NCBI GenBank assembly: GCA_028289805.1
Contig: JANQNI010000345.1
Coordinates: 1-12,438, forward strand
From: Thermoplasmatota archaeon
GTDB taxonomy: Archaea; Thermoplasmatota; E2; JACPAO01; JAHFTW01
Length of the DNA: 12,438 nucleotides
Reading direction: 5' to 3'
In this document: one piece after another, positions 1-5,071 of the stretch
Position numbering within the stretch: the stretch's first letter is position 1
How the letters are laid out: each line of letters begins with the position of its first letter
The notes under the pieces: model-generated
Told to the model about the DNA's origin: nothing
Database searches by the model: none
What the model saw: only the letters and a program-made list of their open reading frames with translations
Translations under genes and position numbers: made by a program

Positions 1-36
1 AAGCGGGCGGTGCTGGACGTGGCGTCCTGGCCCTGA
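1..36 (+). CDS. C-terminal tail of an upstream gene (partial)
   Basis: The first frame reads 11 codons (KRAVLDVASWP) and then TGA at 34-36. The codons use mostly G or C in the third position, like neighbouring genes, so this is plausibly the 3' end of a plus-strand gene cut by the window edge. It is too short to identify, and it could be chance. Confidence 0.35.
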   Translation, partial: KRAVLDVASWP

Positions 37-94
37 GTCGGGCGCCGCCCAATCGTCGGAAACCCCCATCAACCCCCCCACCCTGCCAAAAACC

Positions 95-532
95 GTGTCC
101 ACGCCGCCCCGCGCCGACGTGACGGAGCAGATGGAGGAGTACCTCGAGACCATCTACCGCATGGAGGAGGAGGGCAAAGTCGCCCGCACCGGCGAGGTCG
201 CGCGCCAGCTCGGCGTCGCCCCGCCGTCGGTCACGGACATGCTGCAGAAGCTGGAGAAGGCGGGCCTCGTCGTCTACGAGCCGTACAAGGGCGTCCACCT
301 CACGGAGGGGGGGCGCGCCGTCGGCCGCCGCCAGTTGGAGAAGCACCGCGTCATGCAGGCGTTCCTGCAGGAGGTGTGCGGGATGGGCAAGGACGAGGCG
401 CACGAGGCGAGTTGCGACATGGAGCACTCCATCCCGGACGCCCTCGACGCGTGGATGCGGGCCTTCCTGGAGGAGCGGTTGGGCAAGCCGTTCGACACGA
501 CGCGGAAGGTGCGCGAGCAGATCTCGTCGTGA
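95..532 (+). CDS. DtxR/IdeR-family metal-dependent transcriptional regulator
   Basis: This 145-aa protein has the two-domain short form of the DtxR/MntR family: an N-terminal winged helix (about residues 12-72, recognition region VAPPSVTDMLQKLEKAGLV) and a dimerisation/metal domain (about 73-145), without the C-terminal SH3-like domain. By alignment from memory with Corynebacterium DtxR, primary-site residues are Cys107, Glu110 and His111 (motif CDMEH for CRWEH), with Glu15 where DtxR has Met10. Ancillary-site residues His84 and His103 are kept, and Gln88 replaces Glu83. The cysteine points to the iron-sensing rather than the manganese-sensing (MntR) branch. The GTG start at 95 preserves the first helix; an ATG at 131 would remove it. 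No clear Shine-Dalgarno or TATA box is seen. The gene lies 114 bp upstream of an ABC importer on the same strand and likely controls it by Fe(II)-dependent repression (inference). Confidence 0.9.
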   Translation: MSTPPRADVTEQMEEYLETIYRMEEEGKVARTGEVARQLGVAPPSVTDMLQKLEKAGLVVYEPYKGVHLTEGGRAVGRRQLEKHRVMQAFLQEVCGMGKDEAHEASCDMEHSIPDALDAWMRAFLEERLGKPFDTTRKVREQISS

Positions 533-551
533 CGCGCCCGGGCGGCGGCGC

Positions 552-565
552 CCGGACCGGTCCGG
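552..565. promoter_or_regulatory. 14-bp perfect palindrome upstream of the importer
   Basis: The sequence CCGGACCGGTCCGG is a perfect inverted repeat in the spacer between the regulator and the binding-protein gene. It could be an operator half-site pair or an RNA hairpin. In DNA this GC-rich, a palindrome of this length can also arise by chance. Confidence 0.3.
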
Positions 566-583
566 ATCCATGAGGCGCCTGCG

Positions 584-600
584 GGTTTCGACGACCCGAA
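584..600 (+). promoter_or_regulatory. Candidate operator, copy 1 of a 17-bp direct repeat
   Basis: GGTTTCGACGACCCGAA recurs 45 bp downstream as GGTTTCGAGGAACCGAA, with two mismatches in 17. Each copy contains an inverted repeat, here CGGGT-N7-ACCCG (582-598). A related string in inverted orientation, TCGTCGGAAACCC, lies at 53-65 upstream of the regulator gene. Together these suggest binding sites for the DtxR-type regulator, though no known consensus was matched. Confidence 0.4.
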
Positions 601-628
601 GCCTTCAAGGCGGGCGCCCGACTCGCGC

Positions 629-645
629 GGTTTCGAGGAACCGAA
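629..645 (+). promoter_or_regulatory. Candidate operator, copy 2, overlapping the ribosome binding site
   Basis: This second copy of the 17-bp repeat contains the inverted repeat CGGTT-N6-AACCG (628-643) and ends one base before the ATG at 647. The GAGG at 635-638 inside it is also the probable Shine-Dalgarno sequence (8-nt spacer). A protein bound here would cover the transcript start or ribosome-entry region of the importer operon. Confidence 0.4.
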
Positions 646-646
646 A

Positions 647-1597
647 ATGCGCGTCACCCTGGTCTTGACCCTCCTGCTCGCCACCGCCCTCGCCGGCTGC
701 ACCGCCGGCGACGATACGCTCCGCATCGCCTTCGTCGCCAAGGACACCGCCACCGCCCCCCACGAGGACCTGGACCGGCTGGAGGCGTGGGTCACCGACC
801 AGACCGGCCGCGACGCGGAGGTCAGCTTCTTCACCAGCAGCACCGCCGCCCTGGAGGCCGTGCGCTTCGGCCAAGCCGACGTCGCCTCCGTCGACGGCGC
901 CGCCGCCTGGCTCGCCTGGACCCAGAACGACCTGGAAGCCATCGCCGCCGAGACGCGCAGCGACGGCCGCACCTTCTACCTCGCCGCCGCCTGGGTGCGC
1001 GCCGACAGCGACATCCAGGACGCCTCCGACTTCGAGGACCGCACCTCCTGCCACACCGGCGCCACCAAGAGCGCGGGCATGCTCATGCCCATGAGCTACC
1101 TCGTGCGCGAGGGGCACGTCGACGCCAGCGGCTACGAGGACGACATCAGCCAGGTGCAGCAGATGGCCAAGGACTTCTTCGACGAGCCCGTCATCGGCGG
1201 CGCCTACGCCGGCTATAACGGCGCGCTCCAGTGCCTCTCCGAGGAAGTCGGCGACATCGCCTTCGTGCGCGACACCACCCCCGAGGACTACTGCGGCAAC
1301 GAGGGCGACGAGACCCCGACCTGGTGCCTGGACCTGGACCAGTACCGCAAGGTCGTCACCTTCGGCCAGGTCCCCGAGCACCCCTTCATGGTCAGCCCCG
1401 ACCTGGACGAGGACGCCCGCGCCGACCTGCTCTCCGCCCTGCTGGCCCTCAACGACAGCGACGACGGCCTCGCCATCCTCGACGCCACCTTCGGCACCGG
1501 CGGCATCGTCGCCGTGGACACGCAGACCCACCTGGGCGACTACGGCAGCCTCGTCATGCACCTTCCCGGCATCGAGAAGTACGCCGAGAGCAAGTAG
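647..1597 (+). CDS. Transferrin-lobe-like lipoprotein, substrate-binding protein of an ABC importer
   Basis: This 316-aa surface lipoprotein has a short signal peptide ending in lipobox LAGC (Cys18), then one periplasmic-binding-protein type II fold. Its size and position next to PhnC/PhnE-like genes would normally earn a phosphonate-binder label. Compared from memory with the human serotransferrin N-lobe, the iron ligands Asp63, Tyr95, Tyr188 and His249 line up with Asp83 (QADVASVDGAA), Tyr111 (RTFYLAAAW), Tyr190 (YAGYNGALQC) and His245 (QVPEHPF). The anion-site Thr120 is Thr137 in SCHTGATKSAG; Arg124 is replaced by Lys141. Cys135 and Cys196 match the Cys118-Cys194 disulfide; Cys216 and Cys227 may form another. 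Transferrin-like VGDIAFVRDTT follows Tyr190. I infer a ferric-ion (with carbonate) receptor anchored outside the membrane. The ATG is preceded by GAGG. The ATPase gene starts 7 nt after the stop. Confidence 0.85.
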   Translation: MRVTLVLTLLLATALAGCTAGDDTLRIAFVAKDTATAPHEDLDRLEAWVTDQTGRDAEVSFFTSSTAALEAVRFGQADVASVDGAAAWLAWTQNDLEAIAAETRSDGRTFYLAAAWVRADSDIQDASDFEDRTSCHTGATKSAGMLMPMSYLVREGHVDASGYEDDISQVQQMAKDFFDEPVIGGAYAGYNGALQCLSEEVGDIAFVRDTTPEDYCGNEGDETPTWCLDLDQYRKVVTFGQVPEHPFMVSPDLDEDARADLLSALLALNDSDDGLAILDATFGTGGIVAVDTQTHLGDYGSLVMHLPGIEKYAESK

Positions 1598-1604
1598 GCG
1601 CCCC

Positions 1605-2291
1605 GTGCACGCCCTGCGCCTCCAGGACCTGCGCGCCGGCTACCGCGGCGGCCCCGACGTCGTGCGCGGCGTCCGCCTGGATCTCTCGCCCGGCGACGCC
1701 GTGGCCGTCCTCGGACCCAGCGGCGGCGGCAAGAGCACCCTCCTGAAGGCCGTCGCCGGGCTCGTCCCCGCGCGCGGCGGCACCCTGGAGGTCCTCGGCA
1801 CCCGCGCCCCCGAGCGCCCGCCCCGCGGCAGCGTCGGCTACGTCCCGCAACGGCTGGGACTGGTGCGCCACACCAGCGTCCTGGACAACGTCGTCCACGG
1901 CGGCCTGCACGAGACGACCCCCCTCCAGTCCCTCCTGCACCGCGCCCCCGCCGGCGTCGTCGAGCGCTCCTGGGACGCCCTGGCCGCCGTCGGCCTGGAG
2001 GACAAGGCCCACGACCCCATCGTGCGCCTCAGCGGCGGCCAGCAGCGCCGCGTCGCCGTCGCCCGCGCCCTCGTCCAGCGGCCCCGCCTCCTGCTGGCCG
2101 ACGAGTTCCTTGGCGAACTGGACCCCGCCACCGCCGACACCGTCGCCGACGCCGTGACCCGGCTGCGCCGCGAGCAGGACACCGCCGTCCTGCTCGTCGA
2201 GCACCGGCTGGAGCAGGCCCGGCACGTCGCCGACCGCGTCTACCGCATGGACGACGGCGTCCTGCACCGCGTCGAGGAGGCCCGCGCGTGA
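1605..2291 (+). CDS. ABC transporter ATP-binding protein (PhnC-like)
   Basis: This 228-aa cytoplasmic ATPase powers the importer. Motifs in order: Walker A GPSGGGKST (37-45), Q-loop Gln82 in GYVPQRLGLV, signature LSGGQ (142-146), Walker B RLLLADE (161-167), D-loop GELDP, and switch His200. Overall length and the region after the Q-loop resemble PhnC-type ATPases. The GTG start at 1605 lies 7 nt after the stop of the binding-protein gene, and the end overlaps the permease start by 4 nt (GTGA), so the three genes are almost certainly co-translated. The PhnC resemblance concerns the energy module only. In this cluster the cargo is set by the transferrin-like receptor, so iron rather than phosphonate is inferred. 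Confidence 0.93.
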   Translation: MHALRLQDLRAGYRGGPDVVRGVRLDLSPGDAVAVLGPSGGGKSTLLKAVAGLVPARGGTLEVLGTRAPERPPRGSVGYVPQRLGLVRHTSVLDNVVHGGLHETTPLQSLLHRAPAGVVERSWDALAAVGLEDKAHDPIVRLSGGQQRRVAVARALVQRPRLLLADEFLGELDPATADTVADAVTRLRREQDTAVLLVEHRLEQARHVADRVYRMDDGVLHRVEEARA

Positions 2292-3157
2292 GCAGCCCCG
2301 CCGGCGGTGCCCGCCGCGTCGTCGTCCTCGCCGCCGTCGTCCTCGCCGTCGCCTGGGCGTGGACCGGCCTCGACATCGACCTGGACCGCCTCGACCGCGC
2401 CGGCGCCGCCCTCGACGCCATCGTGCACGAGTTCTGGCCCCCCGAGCTGGGCCGGGGCGCCCTCGTGTGGGACGCGATCGTGGAGACCGTGCAGATGGCC
2501 GTCCTCGCCACCGTCTTCGGCACCGCCATCGCCATCCCCCTCGGCCTCGTCGCCGCCCGCACCGTCTTCCCCGCGTGGGTGGCCGTCCCCGCCCGCCTCG
2601 CCGCCACCGCCGTGCGCGTCGTGCCCATCCTCATCTGGGCCCTGCTGGCCGTCATCACCCTCGGCCAGGGGCCCTTCGCGGGCGTCGTCGCCCTCACCTT
2701 CTACACCGTCGGCTATCTCACCAAGCTCCAGTCCGAGAGCATCGAGGGCATCCCCCGCGACGCCCTCGACGCCGTCCGGGCCATGGGCGCCCCCCGCTAC
2801 CAGCAGGCCTGGCACGTCGTCCTGCCGGAGGCCGCCAACGCCCTGCGCAGCCAGGTGCTGTTCATGTTCGAGTACAACGTGCGAAGCAGCAGCATCGTCG
2901 GCTTCGTCGGCGCCGGCGGCCTCGGCGTCCTCCTGGACGTGGCGCGCGAGTTCCGCGACTACGACCGCATCACCGCCTACGTGCTGGCCCTCTTCGTGGT
3001 CGTCGTCGCCATCGACGGCCTCAGCTACCTCCTGCGACGACGCTACGTCGAGCACGCCGAGGGCGGCAGCGGACGGGGCGGCCGCCGGGCCCGCTTCCGC
3101 GACGTGCTGGCCCCCTTCGCGGCGGGGCCCTCGGAGCCAACGCCGCCGCGCCGCTGA
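2288..3157 (+). CDS. ABC transporter permease (PhnE-like)
   Basis: This 289-aa inner-membrane permease begins with a hydrophobic helix (residues 11-26). After an extracytoplasmic stretch it has helices near 64-90, 97-121 and 130-145, then two C-terminal ones near 200-217 and 228-249. The cytoplasmic EAA loop that docks on the ATPase is at about 157-186 (DALDAVRAMGAP, HVVLPEAANAL). EYNVRSSSIVGFVGAGGLG (195-213) is typical of PhnE-type permeases. As a single-domain permease it would act as a homodimer. The C-terminal 40 residues are basic and proline-rich, probably a cytoplasmic tail. The GTG start overlaps the ATPase stop (GTGA), the last junction of the operon. The next gene downstream, rps6e, has its own promoter signals. 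Confidence 0.92.
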   Translation: MSSPAGGARRVVVLAAVVLAVAWAWTGLDIDLDRLDRAGAALDAIVHEFWPPELGRGALVWDAIVETVQMAVLATVFGTAIAIPLGLVAARTVFPAWVAVPARLAATAVRVVPILIWALLAVITLGQGPFAGVVALTFYTVGYLTKLQSESIEGIPRDALDAVRAMGAPRYQQAWHVVLPEAANALRSQVLFMFEYNVRSSSIVGFVGAGGLGVLLDVAREFRDYDRITAYVLALFVVVVAIDGLSYLLRRRYVEHAEGGSGRGGRRARFRDVLAPFAAGPSEPTPPRR

Positions 3158-3196
3158 ACCGGGCCCGCCGCACCGCCGGAACCTCCGCTGGAATAG

Positions 3197-3204
3197 CCTT
3201 ATAC
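3197..3204 (+). promoter_or_regulatory. Candidate TATA box for rps6e
   Basis: CCTTATAC stands out as AT-rich in a GC-rich spacer. It lies about 95 nt before the rps6e ATG, which would give a leader of roughly 70 nt. A second, weaker TATA-like string, GCTATACC (3273-3280), is nearer. Transcription from that one would begin at about the ATG and skip the Shine-Dalgarno site, so I prefer the distal box. Confidence 0.5.
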
Positions 3205-3297
3205 CCAGCCAGGAGTCGGCGCCCCCCGCGCAGGACGCCCCATGGTGTTGTGAGCCCGCCTCCGTCGCGCTCGCTATACCCTGCGCAGGAGCTATCC

Positions 3298-3696
3298 ATG
3301 GCCACCTACAAGATCGTCATCAACGACCCCTCCGACGGCAAGAGCTACAACTTCGAGGTCACCGGCCACCACGCCCAGAACCTCACCGGCAAGAAGATCG
3401 GCGACCAGGTCGACGGCATCAACGCCAACCTGCCCGGCTACAAGCTCGAGGTCACCGGCGGCACCGACAAGAGCGGCTTCCCCATGCGCCGCGACTTCGA
3501 CGGCGGCGAGCGCCGTCGCCTCCTGCTCTCCGAGGGCACCGGATTCCACCCCGTCAACGCCCCCGGCAAGCGCATGCGCAAGAGCATCCGCGGCAACACC
3601 GTCACCCCCGACATCATCCAGGTCAACATGAAGGTCGTCAAGGCCGGCAGCAAGCCCGTCGCCGAGCACTTCGCCGCCCTGGCCGAGCAGGAGTAG
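3298..3696 (+). CDS. rps6e: 30S ribosomal protein S6e
   Basis: This 132-aa protein matches archaeal/eukaryotic S6e. It begins MATYKIVINDPSDGKSY and continues with the family's conserved GKKIGDQVDG segment (about 31-40), the TGGTDKSGFPMRRD core (about 54-67) and the KRMRKSIRGNTV basic stretch (about 91-102). S6e is a small-subunit protein shared by archaea and eukaryotes and absent from bacteria, so it fixes the domain of the organism. The ATG is preceded by AGGAG at 3287-3291 (6-nt spacer). Archaeal S6e genes are often near translation-factor genes; here the neighbours are instead an importer operon upstream and secreted-protein genes downstream. Confidence 0.97.
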   Translation: MATYKIVINDPSDGKSYNFEVTGHHAQNLTGKKIGDQVDGINANLPGYKLEVTGGTDKSGFPMRRDFDGGERRRLLLSEGTGFHPVNAPGKRMRKSIRGNTVTPDIIQVNMKVVKAGSKPVAEHFAALAEQE

Positions 3697-3698
3697 GG

Positions 3699-3729
3699 TT
3701 TTCTCCTCTTCTTCTTCCTTTCATCTCTT
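3699..3729 (+). terminator. T-rich terminator after rps6e
   Basis: A pyrimidine tract starting TTTTCTCCTCTTCTTC begins 3 bases after the stop codon in an otherwise GC-rich region. Archaeal RNA polymerase terminates on U-rich transcript tracts without needing a hairpin. The rest of the spacer to 3865 shows nothing recognisable. Confidence 0.7.
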
Positions 3730-3865
3730 GCTGTTGCGTCTCTGCGTCAGGAATCCTTCGATGCCCTCTGCCAAGACGCGCAGGCGTGGTGCTTGCGGTG
3801 GGCTTGTGTTCAGGGGCAAAGCGCGAGCGTTGACGCATACGGCCCTGGGCTAGAGGCGCCTGGCT

Positions 3866-4942
3866 TCACACCTCGTCGGGCTCCACCGGTTCGTAGAGCC
3901 AATCCGGGTCCATGTCCAACACCAGGATCAGCCGTAGCTCGTATTCCGCGTTGAAACCTTCCAGCAGTTCCACGCGCACCCGTTCCTCTCCGCCCTGAAA
4001 CGACCGAAGATTCAACCGCCCCTCCGCGACGCAGGGGGGTGGTCCCGGCTCGTCCGGGAACACCACGCACGCGGCGCCCTCGTCCACGGTCACCTGGAAT
4101 GTGGCTTGACGTGCCCGCAGGGGCGGTTCGAACGCGTGGTCCGCCTGATACTGCTGTTCGTTCCCTTCGGCCGCCGGGCCCAGGAGGTCCCGACCAACGG
4201 CCAGGGTACCGGCGAAGGTCCAGTTCTCCGTGGGGCTGGGGCGGGTCTGCGTGACGTACAGTCCAAGGGCCGCGGTGACGGTGTCTGCACCGTCCGTCGC
4301 GCGCGCCACGAGGATGTAGAATCCGGGCGTCCATCCCTCGACGCTCCACGTCGAACCGTCCATTGCCTTGCCGCACGACGCGGTCGGACCGGACGCCGGT
4401 AGCTCGGCTTCCACGCGAACCACTTGGTCGTGACCCCGCAAGGGCGTGTCTTCCAAGGGCGGATCTCCGGACTGGGGCCGAAGATCGGCTGCTCGTTCGC
4501 ACGCCCACGAGACGTGCACTGGGTCACGGTCCAAATCGGATGCCTCCGCGTGCAGGTGCAGCACCTCGCCGGGGACCACCCAGTCTGCGGATGAGGCGGC
4601 GTCAATGCTGGGGGGCCGGTTCGTGCCGGTGCCTAGGACCACGGTGCGCTCGTGGCGGTCGTCCGGCTCCTCCGTCTCCAGGACAACGACGGCTGTGTGG
4701 TTCCGGACACCAGGGACCCACTCCGCACGTGGGCCCTCCCCGACGACGACGCCGTCCACGCTCCAGCGGTGGGTGCGGGCAGTTAGGTCCGTTGACAACC
4801 GCACCGGCTGCTTGGTGGGGTCGTCGGGGAGGCTGACACGAATGGCCTCCGGTGCCTGGGACGCACACCCTGCCAGGCTGGCCAGGAGGACCAGCAGGCA
4901 TGGCAGGACGGGGGTCACGGTAGGAGCCCGAGGGTACGGCAC
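3866..4942 (-). CDS. Secreted lipoprotein with Ig/PKD-like domains
   Basis: This 358-aa protein is not a family I can name. Its signal peptide has a lipobox, LLASLAGC (Cys26), predicting a lipid anchor. A first beta-rich segment (about 35-105, RWSVDGVVVGEG) resembles an Ig-like domain. A second starts at NRPPSIDA (108-115) and reads VVPGEVLHLHAEASDLDRDPVHVSW, the usual PKD/Ig pattern. A third (about 240-345) resembles a prepeptidase-like beta sandwich. The tail is acidic (EPVEPDEV). The start is uncertain: GTG at 4942 gives an arginine in the signal peptide n-region and sits 27 nt from a TATA-like box, fitting leaderless expression; GTG at 4918 is the alternative. The gene is divergent from a secreted protease and less GC-biased in codon use than the ribosomal genes nearby. 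A cell-surface binding or adhesion role is only a guess. Confidence 0.8.
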   Translation of the reverse strand: MPYPRAPTVTPVLPCLLVLLASLAGCASQAPEAIRVSLPDDPTKQPVRLSTDLTARTHRWSVDGVVVGEGPRAEWVPGVRNHTAVVVLETEEPDDRHERTVVLGTGTNRPPSIDAASSADWVVPGEVLHLHAEASDLDRDPVHVSWACERAADLRPQSGDPPLEDTPLRGHDQVVRVEAELPASGPTASCGKAMDGSTWSVEGWTPGFYILVARATDGADTVTAALGLYVTQTRPSPTENWTFAGTLAVGRDLLGPAAEGNEQQYQADHAFEPPLRARQATFQVTVDEGAACVVFPDEPGPPPCVAEGRLNLRSFQGGEERVRVELLEGFNAEYELRLILVLDMDPDWLYEPVEPDEV

Positions 4943-4964
4943 GCAAGGGACGCCGCAGGGAGTG

Positions 4965-4973
4965 TCATAAACG
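4965..4973 (-). promoter_or_regulatory. Candidate TATA box for the lipoprotein gene
   Basis: On the minus strand this reads CGTTTATGA. Its centre is about 27 nt from the GTG at 4942, the spacing expected for a leaderless archaeal transcript. It supports the longer start choice. Confidence 0.5.
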
Positions 4974-5040
4974 TATTGGACACTGCGCCGCACGTTCTTG
5001 CCGTTCGTCGAGTGGATGGTTTCAGTGAATCCTCCCCAAA

Positions 5041-5048
5041 GTTTACGG
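5041..5048 (+). promoter_or_regulatory. Candidate TATA box for the metzincin gene
   Basis: GTTTACGG, preceded by CAAA, lies in an AT-richer patch with its centre about 28 nt before the ATG at 5072, again the leaderless spacing. It is about 70 bp from the opposing TATA-like box of the lipoprotein gene, so one intergenic region may serve both genes. Confidence 0.45.
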
Positions 5049-5071
5049 CCTCCTGACGATGGGCTCGAACC

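Noticed and set aside
647..3157. Plain phosphonate (PhnCDE) transporter
   Set aside because: The ATPase and permease fit that class, but the binding protein carries the transferrin iron-ligand set and the neighbouring regulator is iron-type, so phosphonate is the less likely cargo. It is not excluded.
2307..3833. Long plus-strand frames overlapping the permease and rps6e
   Set aside because: They are proline/serine/arginine-rich shadows; the permease and S6e frames contain family motifs. The frame opening at 2359 contains S6e only because no stop occurs upstream; S6e starts at 3298.
3730..3865. Possible small RNA or gene between rps6e and the lipoprotein gene
   Set aside because: No start with ribosome binding site, no conserved fold and no clear promoter was seen in this convergent spacer.
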